16,783 nt of DNA from Mycobacterium sp. (GCA_025965815.1 JAOPWF010000376.1:1-16783), one strand, 5' to 3'. Shown: positions 1-7,615, numbered from the stretch's first letter. Program-made: numbers and translations. The notes: generated by a model not told the origin, from the letters alone.

Positions 1-263
1 AGCACCAGGAAGCGTCGCTCGACCTCGATGAGCCGCTGCAGGAACTCCGCGGCCCCCGGCAGCGCATGCTCCTCGCGCACCAGAACGCCGTCCATGTCGG
101 TGAGCCAGCACTCCGCGGTTGGACGCACCTGCTTTCCGTCGTGAAGTTCCTGTCGAAACGTGTCGAGTTCGGAGCCGTTCTGACGGTCGGCGAATCCTTG
201 CGCGCCGGCAGGATGTGCCTCGGCGTTGCGTCGCCAGTCGACCGGCAGTGTGTACGTGGTCAT
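1..263 (-). CDS. NagD-like HAD-IIA family phosphatase, N-terminal part (cut by window edge)
   Basis: The first 87 residues of a HAD-superfamily hydrolase are visible; the rest lies beyond base 1. HAD motif I reads TDMDGVL, with the nucleophile Asp56 and the acid/base Asp58. It is followed by LPGAAEFLQRL, as in the NagD/subfamily IIA group, which dephosphorylates nucleoside monophosphates, p-nitrophenyl phosphate or sugar phosphates; the substrate here cannot be read. The start is the ATG at 263, preceded by an ACGGAGG Shine-Dalgarno sequence about seven bases upstream. About 50 residues precede motif I, which is longer than usual for NagD, so an internal start is possible. The ATG lies five bases after the stop of the upstream unknown gene, and the MFS gene precedes that, so the three are probably one transcript. 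No signal peptide is seen, so a cytosolic enzyme is expected. Confidence 0.8.
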   Translation of the reverse strand, partial: MTTYTLPVDWRRNAEAHPAGAQGFADRQNGSELDTFRQELHDGKQVRPTAECWLTDMDGVLVREEHALPGAAEFLQRLIEVERRFLV

Positions 264-268
264 CGGTG

Positions 269-1018
269 TCAGCCTCCGTGTTGACTGGTCGCACGCTGCG
301 GCAGCGCGGCCCGCGTGGGTTGCGTGGTACTGCGCAGTCGCACAGCCCGGTGCTCGCAGGTCGCACAGGTCTGGGCAAAGGTTTCGACCGACGTGTTGTG
401 AACATCTGCTTCATCGACATGATCGGTGGGGATGTGGTCGACGCCAGGGGCTGCGGGGCCGCAGATGCCCAACCAGCCGACGATGTTCCGTGGGTCGGAG
501 TACGTCACCCACAGCGCATCATCCGGTCTCATCTGGTCCAGGATGGTGCCGACGGTGTCGTCGGGTTCGACGATGACCACCACCGGCGCCGCGCCGGCGC
601 GGGTCGCCAGGTCGAGGTCGGCCCGCAGCGCGTCCTGCTCCACACCCGCCGACAGCAGCGTCTGCAGGAACATTCGGTCGCTGGTGCGTTCGCGGTACAC
701 CGTCCCCACGCGGGTACGTACCCATATTCCGGCGACGAGGCCTTCCAGATGCTCGACAACCGAAGGGAGTTCGCGCCGGGTCACGCTCAGGCCCGCGGAA
801 AGGTCGGACCGATACGACGAACGGGCCTCCCCCATTGTGTTGGCGCCGCCGCTACAGGAACTCGGCGTCGAGTGGTACTGGATCGCCGGGTTGCAATCGG
901 GGTTGTGCCGGTAGATGACGTTCTCCACCGCGGCCGGGTGGATTGGCCGGTCGCCGACCGGTTGGCCGCCGGCCTCGAGACACGCTGTGATCGGTTGATG
1001 ACTGCTGAAATTTCGCAT
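269..1018 (-). CDS. Unrecognised 249-residue protein in the MFS/HAD operon
   Basis: I do not recognise this family. The coding case is good. Third codon positions are strongly G/C. The ATG at 1018 has an AGGGAG ribosome site that overlaps the TAG stop of the upstream MFS gene. The TGA lies five bases before the HAD start. The protein is soluble, with no signal peptide or membrane helix. It has about eight cysteines, including a CxxC pair (TCATC) near residue 220 and a GICGP element near residue 190. The central part (roughly residues 95-175) alternates hydrophobic and charged stretches in a way that looks folded (for example PVVVIVEPDD followed by ALWVTYSDP). The first 75 and last 30 residues look poorly structured. 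A longer in-frame extension reaching 1261 would overlap the MFS gene and is rejected. Paired cysteines could bind metal, but that is only a guess. Confidence 0.6.
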   Translation of the reverse strand: MRNFSSHQPITACLEAGGQPVGDRPIHPAAVENVIYRHNPDCNPAIQYHSTPSSCSGGANTMGEARSSYRSDLSAGLSVTRRELPSVVEHLEGLVAGIWVRTRVGTVYRERTSDRMFLQTLLSAGVEQDALRADLDLATRAGAAPVVVIVEPDDTVGTILDQMRPDDALWVTYSDPRNIVGWLGICGPAAPGVDHIPTDHVDEADVHNTSVETFAQTCATCEHRAVRLRSTTQPTRAALPQRATSQHGG

Positions 1019-1028
1019 ATCGGACTCC

Positions 1029-2270
1029 CTAGGTCTGGACGGCGCCGGTGAGCCGGCGCGTTGTTCCGCGCTGGGCCAGAACTGCAACCGTGAGGACGGC
1101 CAGTCCGGTGATGGCGAGCACGGCACCGGCCGCGGCGGGCGCGGTGTAGCCGAAGCCGGCGGCGATGACGAGGCCGCCGATCCACGCCCCGGACGCGTTG
1201 GCGATGTTGAGCGCGGAGTGGTTGAGGGCCGCGGCGAGGGTCTGGGCGTCGGCGGCGACATCCATCAGGCGTGTCTGCAGTGCGGGTGCGATGGCCCCGC
1301 CACTGGCTCCGATGCCGAAGAGCAGCAGCATCGCGGTGTAGGGGTTGTGCGACGCGATCACGAACACGGCGAGCATGACCGCGAGGGCGCCGATCGCGAT
1401 ATACAGGCTCCGGATCACCGACCAGTCGGCCATCCGCCCGCCCAGCCAGTTCCCGACCACCATGCCGACGCCGAAGACCATCAGGGCCAGCGGCACCAGC
1501 GAGCGGGTCAGACCGGCGACGTCGGTCAGCGTTGTGGCCACGTAGGTGTACACCGCGAACATGCCGCCAAAGCCGACCATGCCGACGATCAGCGCCAGCC
1601 ATACCTGACTGCGTTTGAGGGCACCGAGTTCGGTCAGCGGGCTAGTGGTGTGTATCGGACCAAGGTTCGGCATCCACGACCAGATCGCGCTCACCGTGGC
1701 CAGACCAATGAGCACGACCAACGCGAATGCGCTCCGCCAGCCGAGGGTCTGCCCCAGCCAGGACGCCACCGGCACGCCGATGACAGTGGCCACGGTCAGA
1801 CCGGTCATCACCTGCGCGACCGCCTTGGCCCGCTTACCCGGCCCAAGGAGACGCGCCGCGACCAGCGCTGCGACGCCGAAGAAGGCGCCGTGCGGCAGCC
1901 CCGAGAGGAATCGTGCGGCCACCAGGACTCCGTAGGTAGGCGCGAAGACCGTCGCGGCGTTGCCGATGGTGAACACGGCCATCAGCACCAGCAACAGCGT
2001 CTTGCGCGGCACGCGTGCGCTGAGTGCTGCGATGACGGGCGCGCCGATCACGACCCCGAGCGCATAGGCGGAGATCACGTGACCGGCCGTCGGCTCGCTG
2101 ATGTGCAGACTGGCGGCGATGTCCGGGAGCAGTCCCATGGCGACGAACTCGTTGGTGCCGATGCCGAATCCGCCCAGCGCCAGTGCCAGGATCGCCAACC
2201 GCAGCACCACTGGCTGCGGGGCGACAAGGGCCTGCGCCACTGCTGGACGGCCAGGCGTTGTGGTGGTCAC
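1029..2270 (-). CDS. MFS transporter, DHA1 (drug:H+ antiporter, AraJ/CmlR-like) family
   Basis: A 413-residue integral membrane protein with about twelve hydrophobic segments, which is the usual length for the 12-TM drug:proton antiporter-1 branch of the major facilitator superfamily. The first segment (residues 22-48) contains GIGTNEFVAMGLLPDIA, typical of AraJ/PbuE/chloramphenicol-exporter-like members. A motif-C-like antiporter element GVPVASWLGQ...GWRSAF lies at about residues 165-182. The loop after TM2 (SARVPRK) is a degenerate form of motif A. It is expected to export a small molecule using the proton gradient; the substrate is unknown. The GTG at 2270 is the likely start, although its GAGAG ribosome site is weak. 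The gene heads a likely operon with the unknown protein and the HAD phosphatase. It is divergent from the ROK regulator, which is the obvious candidate to control it. Confidence 0.9.
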   Translation of the reverse strand: MTTTTPGRPAVAQALVAPQPVVLRLAILALALGGFGIGTNEFVAMGLLPDIAASLHISEPTAGHVISAYALGVVIGAPVIAALSARVPRKTLLLVLMAVFTIGNAATVFAPTYGVLVAARFLSGLPHGAFFGVAALVAARLLGPGKRAKAVAQVMTGLTVATVIGVPVASWLGQTLGWRSAFALVVLIGLATVSAIWSWMPNLGPIHTTSPLTELGALKRSQVWLALIVGMVGFGGMFAVYTYVATTLTDVAGLTRSLVPLALMVFGVGMVVGNWLGGRMADWSVIRSLYIAIGALAVMLAVFVIASHNPYTAMLLLFGIGASGGAIAPALQTRLMDVAADAQTLAAALNHSALNIANASGAWIGGLVIAAGFGYTAPAAAGAVLAITGLAVLTVAVLAQRGTTRRLTGAVQT

Positions 2271-2304
2271 GCGCTCTCAACTTTCGGTTGGATGAAGTAG
2301 GGGC

Positions 2305-2319
2305 GGCCGATGATCGGCC
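2305..2319. promoter_or_regulatory. 15-bp perfect dyad upstream of the MFS start
   Basis: The sequence GGCCGATGATCGGCC is a perfect inverted repeat of 7-bp arms around one central base. It ends 34 bases before the MFS start on the minus strand. It could be an operator for the divergent ROK regulator or a small structure in the MFS 5' leader. The dyad is seen directly; the function is inferred. Confidence 0.35.
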
Positions 2320-2454
2320 GGCGATATGCGGCGGTGCGCATCTGCCCTGCTGGCGGCGTGTGGCCGCGGTACGGGCCGCCCTTCGTCGTTACAGGTCGCG
2401 GTCCGTCGATGCCCACGGTAGCGAGGCTTAGTCCCGCCGTCCAACCCACTTAGG

Positions 2455-2472
2455 ACTTTTAGAGGCTAAAGT
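2455..2472. promoter_or_regulatory. AT-rich dyad ahead of the ROK gene, candidate operator
   Basis: The arms ACTTT and AAAGT are separated by eight bases, with an inner TAG-N3-CTA offset by half a base. This is one of the few AT-rich patches in the left part of the window. ROK regulators of the NagC/XylR type commonly bind AT-rich dyads with T and A tracts in opposite arms, so autoregulation and control of the divergent MFS promoter are plausible. It lies 60-77 bases before the preferred ROK start. Confidence 0.35.
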
Positions 2473-2531
2473 AATGGGTATCACGTTTCTTGCCGATGAA
2501 TTATGTAGCTTGCTTGAATGTAAAGGTGCCG

Positions 2532-3731
2532 GTGACGAGGTCTTATGCGTCTCCCCCGACGACGGGGGATGTTTTCGCCCTTATTCGCGAGGGTGTCGCG
2601 ACCGCGCGTGCCGACATCCGGCGGGTGACCGGACTCTCCCGTACTGCGGTGGCCGCCCGGGTGTCGGCGCTGGCCGAGCGTGGACTGGTCACCGAAGGCG
2701 AGGAAGGCCGCTCCACCGGAGGCAGGCCCCCCACTCTGCTGAGGTTCAACGCCGAGGCCGGAGTCGTGCTCGCCGCGGCGATCGGTCGCAGCCGGACCCG
2801 CCTGGCGGTATGCAACCTGGCCGGCGAGATCGTCGCGCTGACCGATATCGACCAGGAAATCGGTGTCGGACCCGACGACCTCATGCCCGACGTGGTCAAA
2901 CGGCTGCAGGTACTCCTTGACGAGTCCGGCCTCGCCGACAAGGACATCCTGGGCGTGGGGCTGTGTCTGCCCGGAACCGTTGACGAACAACGCGGGTGCA
3001 GTCTGGATTCACCCATCATGAGCGGGTGGGACGGCGCGCCGCTCGCGCCGTACTTCAGCGACCTCACCGCCGCGCCGGTGGTCGTCGACAACGACGCCAA
3101 TGTCATCGCGCTGGCCGAGCGCAGCGGTGAACGGCGCGGCTTCGACGACCTGCTGCTGCTCAAGATCTCCACCGGCCTCGGCGCCGGAATCATCTCCGGA
3201 GGTGTCCTGCAGCGCGGAGCCGTCGGAACCGCGGGCGAATTCGGCCACAACAAGTCTCCCGCCGCGGCAGGATTGCCGTGTCGGTGCGGCGGCACCGGGT
3301 GCCTCGAAGCCGTCGCCGCCGGGTGGGCGCTGGTCCGCGACCTCCAACGGCAGGGTCGTGCCGTCGGACACATTCGTGACGTCGTGGATCTGGCCAACCG
3401 CGGCGACCCGGAAGCCCGTCGCCTGATACGCGAAAGCGGACGACATGTGGGGGAGGTCGTCGCGGCGGCAGTGAATCTGCTCAACCCGGGTGTGCTCATC
3501 ATCGGCGGAGACATGGCGAAGGCCTACGACGTCCTGGTAGCCGGACTTCGAGAAACGTTGTACGGCAACGCAACCGCCCTTGCCACCCGGGTGCTGCAGG
3601 TCGTCCCCTCGAGCTACGGCGATCAGTCGGGCGTACTGGGCAGTGCGACCATGGTGTTGAACAAGATCCTCAGTGCCGACGTGATCGACGCGTCGACGCG
3701 AACCTCGTCATCGACAGTGCGGCGGCGCTAG
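2532..3731 (+). CDS. ROK-family transcriptional regulator
   Basis: About 399 residues, the usual length for a ROK repressor. An N-terminal winged helix-turn-helix occupies residues 12-70 (ADIRRVTGLSRTAVAARVSALAERG, then a GRPP wing) and is followed by the sugar-kinase-like fold. Visible ROK elements are LCLPGTVD, VDNDAN with the kinase-type Asp, STGLGAGI, the GEFGH signature and the zinc site CRCGGTGC (about residues 250-257). The first phosphate-binding loop, DxGGT in sugar kinases, is degenerate here (IGRSRT), which argues for a sugar- or phosphosugar-sensing regulator without kinase activity. I prefer the GTG at 2532, which has AAAGG five bases upstream and begins the conserved part. In-frame TTG 2490 and ATG 2496 are possible starts but lack a ribosome site. 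The gene is divergent from the MFS operon, its probable target. Its stop interlocks with that of the convergent small gene. Confidence 0.88.
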   Translation: MTRSYASPPTTGDVFALIREGVATARADIRRVTGLSRTAVAARVSALAERGLVTEGEEGRSTGGRPPTLLRFNAEAGVVLAAAIGRSRTRLAVCNLAGEIVALTDIDQEIGVGPDDLMPDVVKRLQVLLDESGLADKDILGVGLCLPGTVDEQRGCSLDSPIMSGWDGAPLAPYFSDLTAAPVVVDNDANVIALAERSGERRGFDDLLLLKISTGLGAGIISGGVLQRGAVGTAGEFGHNKSPAAAGLPCRCGGTGCLEAVAAGWALVRDLQRQGRAVGHIRDVVDLANRGDPEARRLIRESGRHVGEVVAAAVNLLNPGVLIIGGDMAKAYDVLVAGLRETLYGNATALATRVLQVVPSSYGDQSGVLGSATMVLNKILSADVIDASTRTSSSTVRRR

Positions 3732-3979
3732 GCACCCAGTTCCGCTACCAGCGTGTCCAGTTTCGCTGCGAACTCCGCCAGCTCGTGCCCGGACGGCTGC
3801 GCACCGCCGGTCCGCTCGATGAGTTCGGAGCGGCTCGCCACCTGCAACGCGCCGCGGTACTGCGGCGAGTCGACCGCGCCTGCAGGCACCACCTCGGTCC
3901 TGCCTTCCACGAGCACCAGAACCGCGTCGGGCTCCTCGGCGTTCAACAACCTGCGCACGTCGTCGATCGAGATGGCCAT
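3728..3979 (-). CDS. Small hypothetical protein, 83 residues
   Basis: A small acidic protein starting MAISIDDVRRLLNAEEPDAVLVLVEGR. The sequence suggests an N-terminal helix, a beta-rich middle (VLVLVEGRTEVVPAG) and a C-terminal helix. I have seen similar short hypotheticals in mycobacteria but cannot assign a function. The ATG at 3979 overlaps the stop of the upstream DUF3072 remnant as TAATG, so translation would once have been coupled. No separate ribosome site is obvious. The stop shares the bases CTAG with the stop of the convergent ROK gene, leaving no room for a terminator between them. The protein is probably cytosolic. It is likely expressed from the transcript of the broken gene, if that promoter still works. 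Confidence 0.65.
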   Translation of the reverse strand: MAISIDDVRRLLNAEEPDAVLVLVEGRTEVVPAGAVDSPQYRGALQVASRSELIERTGGAQPSGHELAEFAAKLDTLVAELGA

Positions 3980-4169
3980 TATCGGCCCCGCCCGCTGCGC
4001 TGCTGGAGCCGGTCGATCAGGTCCGAAGCCCGGGCCTTGGTCAGGGTGCCGCGACCCTCCTCGCCAGCTTCCTGCGCCAGCGTGTCCGAGTAACTGCGCT
4101 CCGCGGCCCGGTCATCGGCTCGTCACCGGTCACCCACTCCGACTGGTCCTTCTGCGCATTCTCCTGCGG
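3979..4169 (-). pseudogene. DUF3072-family gene remnant, frameshifted
   Basis: Two reading frames together spell a DUF3072 domain. The first gives PQENAQKDQSEWVTGDEPMTG (4169 to about 4107). The second continues with RSYSDTLAQEAGEEG and LTKARASDLIDRLQQ to a TAA at 3979-3981. DUF3072 is a small family of unknown function that is common in mycobacteria, with the order NAQKDP-WVTGDEP-MTGAQRSYL-TLAQEAGE-LTKAEAS-IDxLQ. The switch occurs near 4106, where one extra base in a G/C-rich stretch breaks the MTGAQRSY motif. The 5' end is uncertain: the first frame is open back to an ATG at 4268 but is not convincing before the conserved part. Either the gene is broken or the base is a sequencing error. 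Confidence 0.65.
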
Positions 4170-4411
4170 GGCGCGCCCCGGACGGTGACCAGGTTCTCGC
4201 GCCCGTCGTGCGCGCTGCAGCCCATTTTGGACCTTGGAAGATGGCTGGTCCGCAAGAATTCGGTCCATGACACCCCCGGTCAGTCTGGACGTGAAGACCC
4301 AACCGGCTCGAGGTCACTGGGTGTTTCCCAGCCGATACCCGGCCCGCCGCCAAGCAAACGCGATTCCGCTGTGGAATTCACCCGGTGTGGCGCGGGATTA
4401 CCTTGGTCCCC
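4170..4411. other. Spacer between DUF3072 remnant and fadD
   Basis: About 240 bp with no convincing gene. It must hold the divergent promoters for fadD and the DUF3072/small-gene pair. A GGACC/GGTCC inverted pair with a 13-bp spacer lies at 4229-4251. I could not identify clear -35/-10 boxes. Confidence 0.4.
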
Positions 4412-6049
4412 GTGGAGTTCAACCTTGCCGAGGTGCACGCGGCCGTCGCCGCCGCCAACCCGGATCGCGAATGCATCGTCTGGCGGGACAGGCGATTCAC
4501 CTTCGCGCAGACCGATGAACGGGCTCGCCGGCTGGCGCAGGTGCTGCACCGGTCCGGTCTGGGTGTTCACCGGGAACGCGCCGAGCTGGCCGGCCACGAG
4601 TCCGGCCAGGATCACCTGGCGCTCTACCTGACGAACTGCAACGAGTTCCTCGAAGGCATGCTCGGTGCCTATAAGGCCAGGGTGGCGCCGTTCAACGTCA
4701 ACTACCGCTACGTCAGCGACGAACTCGTGTATCTGCTGACAGACGCCAGCGCCGCAGCGGTCATGTACCACGCCACCTTCGCGCCGGCGCTGGCCGCGGC
4801 GCTGGAACAGCTCCCGGCACCCACACTGCTGATCCATGTCGATGACGACTCGGGCAACGACCCGCTTCCCGGCGCGAAGCGCTATGAGGAGCTGCTGGAG
4901 TCGGCGTCGCCGGACCCCCTCGGTCTCGCACTGTCCCCCGAGGATCTGTACTTGCTGTACACCGGCGGCACCACTGGGATGCCCAAGGGAGTGCTCTGGC
5001 GACAACACGACATCTACATCAACGCCATGGGCGGCCGGGCCTTTGGCACCACCGAGATACCTGACAGCCTCGACGCCATCGTCGAGCGGTCGCTCGCCGG
5101 CGGCCCCGCGTCGATGGCAACAGCGCCCCTGATGCACGGCGCCGCCCAATGGTCTGCCTTCACCTGTCTGTGCGCCGGTCGGACCTTTGTCCTGCCCGCC
5201 GCGGCCGATCGCTTCGACGCCGCCGAGGCGCTGGCGACGGCCAGCCGGGAACGGGTCGCCTCCATCCAGATCGTCGGCGACTCGTTCGCTCGGCCGATGA
5301 TCGACGCACTCCAAACGCGCCAATACGACCTGTCAAAGTTGGCCGTGCTCGTCAGCGGCGGCGCCCCGCTGACCGCCCCGGTCAAGCAGCGGTTCCTCGG
5401 CCTCGTTCCGCACGCGATGGTCATCGATGCGGGAGGATCGTCAGAAACCGGCGCACAGATGGGGCACGTGTCGACAAACGGCAACGCCGCGACGGGTCGC
5501 TTCAGCCCCAATGTCGGCGCCGTCGTCGTGAGCGAGGACCTCACCCGCACCTTGTCGCCGGGTGACGCCGATATCGGCTGGCTTGCCCAACGATGCCAGG
5601 TGCCACTGGGATACCTGGGCGACGCCGCCAAGACCGCACGCACGTTCCCGGTGATCGACGGCATCCGGCACGCCGTGCCCGGCGACCGGGCGCGCTGGTG
5701 CGCCGACGGAACGATTGAACTGCTCGGTCGCGACTCCGTCACCATCAATTCCGGCGGCGAGAAGATCTTCGCCGAAGAGGTGGAGGCCGCGATCGCCCGT
5801 CATGACGGGGTGTACGACGTCGTCGTCGTCAGCCGGCCCAGCAGGCGATGGGGCTCCGAAGTCGTCGCGCTGGTGCAGTTGGCCCACGGGGCGACGGCGA
5901 CCGTGCACGACATCCTGACCACTGCCGAACAACACATCGCCAGATACAAGCTGCCGAAAGAGATTTTGTTCCGCAACCACATTCAGCGCACCGCGTCCGG
6001 TAAGGCCGATTACCGCTGGGCCAAACAACAAGCAACAGCACAGTTGTGA
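4412..6049 (+). CDS. fadD: FadD19-like acyl-CoA ligase (AMP-dependent synthetase)
   Basis: A 545-residue member of the ANL adenylating superfamily, which activates a carboxylic acid with ATP and then CoA. The P-loop YTGGTTGMPKG is at residues 183-193. GSSETG, the GYLGD region and GDRARW before the hinge follow in order, then SINSGGEK-type core (here TINSGGEKIF) and the catalytic Lys531 in TASGKADYRW. The motifs resemble mycobacterial FadD19/FadD17, ligases for steroid side chains or branched fatty acids; the substrate is not predictable. An unusual feature is residues 45-60 (HRERAELAGHESGQDH), an insert just before the usual LYLTNCNEF segment. The start is uncertain. GTG 4412 matches the expected N-terminus but lacks a good ribosome site. 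GTG 4385 in the same frame adds nine residues. It stands alone, followed by about 810 bp without a clear gene. Confidence 0.9.
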   Translation: MEFNLAEVHAAVAAANPDRECIVWRDRRFTFAQTDERARRLAQVLHRSGLGVHRERAELAGHESGQDHLALYLTNCNEFLEGMLGAYKARVAPFNVNYRYVSDELVYLLTDASAAAVMYHATFAPALAAALEQLPAPTLLIHVDDDSGNDPLPGAKRYEELLESASPDPLGLALSPEDLYLLYTGGTTGMPKGVLWRQHDIYINAMGGRAFGTTEIPDSLDAIVERSLAGGPASMATAPLMHGAAQWSAFTCLCAGRTFVLPAAADRFDAAEALATASRERVASIQIVGDSFARPMIDALQTRQYDLSKLAVLVSGGAPLTAPVKQRFLGLVPHAMVIDAGGSSETGAQMGHVSTNGNAATGRFSPNVGAVVVSEDLTRTLSPGDADIGWLAQRCQVPLGYLGDAAKTARTFPVIDGIRHAVPGDRARWCADGTIELLGRDSVTINSGGEKIFAEEVEAAIARHDGVYDVVVVSRPSRRWGSEVVALVQLAHGATATVHDILTTAEQHIARYKLPKEILFRNHIQRTASGKADYRWAKQQATAQL

Positions 6050-6862
6050 CCTGTGCTGCGCCACAACGGCGTACCGCAGGATAGCGATCCGGCGGCTTAC
6101 TGGTTGCCGACGGTGACGGAAGCTTTTCCGGTGAAGGGACTTTCACGGTGGGTCCGCCTGGATCCCCATCCGCACCAGCGCCGCACAACCGCCTTCGGCG
6201 CCGATAGCGGGCGGCAGTTCGCAACGGTGTCACCGGGGCGGGCATTCCAGCAAAACCGACGCCGCGGGAACCGACCGTTGATTTGTACGACCGCCACCAA
6301 TTGCCATTTGGCTGACCGGGTCAGCCGACCCGCTAATGCGCCCGCCAAAAACCTCCACGCCCGCACCTTGCGCCGATGCCCCTTCGGCGGCTCCGGGCAA
6401 AATCCTCGACACCGAATTCCGGCCACATGTCCGGTCCGTCCGCGGATGCGTTGTCAGGTAGGTCAAAAGTGGGTCTGAGGGACCGGATTGGACGTACAGT
6501 GCACGCTGGTAAGACCGATTGCACCGCAGATCGACCCTACAGCACGCTTCTTGGTCACAGCGAGGCCGCGACGTCATACTTCGCACAGCATTCCCCACGA
6601 AGTTCGCCAAATTAACGACAATTCAAACCAATCAGCGGAAAGCGTCGCATGTTCGATTGCCACGTGGGTTGATAGGAAACGAATTTGCTTTGCGAGGTCT
6701 ACCGAAACCGGCGTTTCGCGTAGGCAATTAGGGCCATGGCTGGAGTCCGAGAGCCCTTCGGCGGGATACTTGACTTTGCGTATTCGCATTTTACGGGATA
6801 CGCGTACCAGGCGTCAGCTGCGACAACCCCCGTTGGCCGGCTGCCCGACCGATGGGACAACA
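6050..6862. other. Long stretch without a supported gene, includes operon promoter region
   Basis: About 810 bp between fadD and the acyltransferase-like gene. Open frames exist on both strands, but their translations are rich in Arg, Pro and Cys with no recognisable fold. The frame of the downstream gene is open back to 6488, but that extension does not look coding. The right half (about 6595-6800) is clearly less GC-rich than the flanks. A TTGACT hexamer at 6770-6775 could be a -35 element for the downstream operon, though no good -10 follows at standard spacing. A strong dyad lies at 6310-6326. Gene remnants too eroded to recognise are possible. Confidence 0.5.
6310..6326. repeat. 17-bp perfect dyad GGCTGACC-G-GGTCAGCC
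   Basis: Two 8-base arms are exactly inverted around a single base. As RNA it would form a 6-bp stem with a 5-base loop, but no U-tract follows. An operator for a dimeric regulator is therefore as likely as a terminator. It lies 260 bp after fadD and about 540 bp before the acyltransferase-like start. Confidence 0.4.
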
Positions 6863-7615
6863 GTGAACCTTCCCCAGCTCGATGCTCTGGCCGGAACTGC
6901 TTTCGACATCAAAGAGACCCTTGACTGGTGGGACTCGGACACCGGATGCACCGTCGTCGTCGCACCGCCGTCGGCGGAGCCGAAACTGTGGGCCGAGTAC
7001 CTGGAGGGGGCCCAGCGCAGCTATCGCAAGCACGGTGTCGAGCGGGCACTGGACCTCCGCGCCATCCGGACCGGGTCGGACACAGCCCTGTTCTTCGCCG
7101 CGGTCGATGAGACCGGGCGGGTGGTGGGCGGCACCAGGGCCAAGGGACCACTGCGGTCCGCCGACGAATCCCATGCCGTAGTCGAGTGGGCCGGGCAAAG
7201 CGGCCTGGCCACGGTCCGGAAGATGATCACCGACCGGCTACCATTCGGGGTGGTGGAGATGAAAACGGCTTGGGTTACTGACGACCCACACCGGAACCGC
7301 TCCCTCACCAGAACCCTTGCCCGTACCGCGTTCCCGACGATGACACTCTTGGACGCTCAGTTCGTGATGGCGACGGCGGCGGCACACGTGCTGGATCGCT
7401 GGAGTTCCTCGGGAGGTGTGGTGGCGTCGAAGATTCCAGCGGCTCCGTATCCCGACGAGCGCTACCGGACGAAGATGATGTGGTGGGACCGACGCACCTT
7501 CGTCAAATATGCGGAGCCGCAGCAGGTATCGAAGACCCTCGCTGAGATCACGGAGTTGATGCGAAGCGCGCACCGAGACGGTGAAATGGGCGTGCTGATC
7601 GGGAGCGGGATGTGA
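6863..7615 (+). CDS. GNAT / N-acyl-amino-acid-synthase (FeeM)-like protein
   Basis: A 250-residue soluble protein that I place tentatively in the GNAT superfamily, nearest to the autoinducer-synthase/FeeM-like branch. Residues 40-66 ([18 protein letters not shown]) resemble the N-terminal helical RxxYxxxG element. [22 protein letters not shown] (77-98) is the first strand pair of the acyl-donor fold. [10 protein letters not shown] (near 130) matches the strand before the acyl-CoA site. A helix followed by [20 protein letters not shown] resembles the GNAT C-terminal strand region. If this is correct, it would transfer an acyl group from CoA or carrier protein to an amine. The start is GTG 6863 with GGGA six bases upstream; an in-frame extension to 6488 does not look coding. 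The stop overlaps the next GTG as GTGA, so it is co-translated with the MoeY-like enzyme. The fold call needs profile confirmation. Confidence 0.7.
   Translation: MNLPQLDALAGTAFDIKETLDWWDSDTGCTVVVAPPSAEPKLWAEYLEGAQRSYRKHGVERALDLRAIRTGSDTALFFAAVDETGRVVGGTRAKGPLRSADESHAVVEWAGQSGLATVRKMITDRLPFGVVEMKTAWVTDDPHRNRSLTRTLARTAFPTMTLLDAQFVMATAAAHVLDRWSSSGGVVASKIPAAPYPDERYRTKMMWWDRRTFVKYAEPQQVSKTLAEITELMRSAHRDGEMGVLIGSGM

Noticed and set aside
119..1051. 310-codon plus-strand open frame, and a similar 360-codon frame at 1218-2300
   Set aside because: They are antisense to the operon genes and their Arg/His/Asp-rich translations match no fold. They arise from the strong third-position GC bias of the real minus-strand genes.
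2267..2449. 60-codon frame ending in a GTGA overlap with the MFS start
   Set aside because: No ribosome site or recognisable sequence; it overlaps the likely promoter and dyad. It could be an upstream leader frame but cannot be supported.
4280..5323. 347-codon minus-strand open frame inside fadD
   Set aside because: It is a shadow of the acyl-CoA ligase, whose motifs are unmistakable on the plus strand.
6042..6067. GTTGTG/CACAAC inverted repeat at the fadD stop as a terminator
   Set aside because: The stem is only six base pairs with a 13-14-base loop and no U-tract, too weak to call.
6488..6862. Upstream in-frame extension of the acyltransferase-like gene
   Set aside because: The extra 125 residues have no domain-like pattern and lie in the AT-richer patch. 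GTG 6863 has a suitable ribosome site and begins the coding-like sequence.
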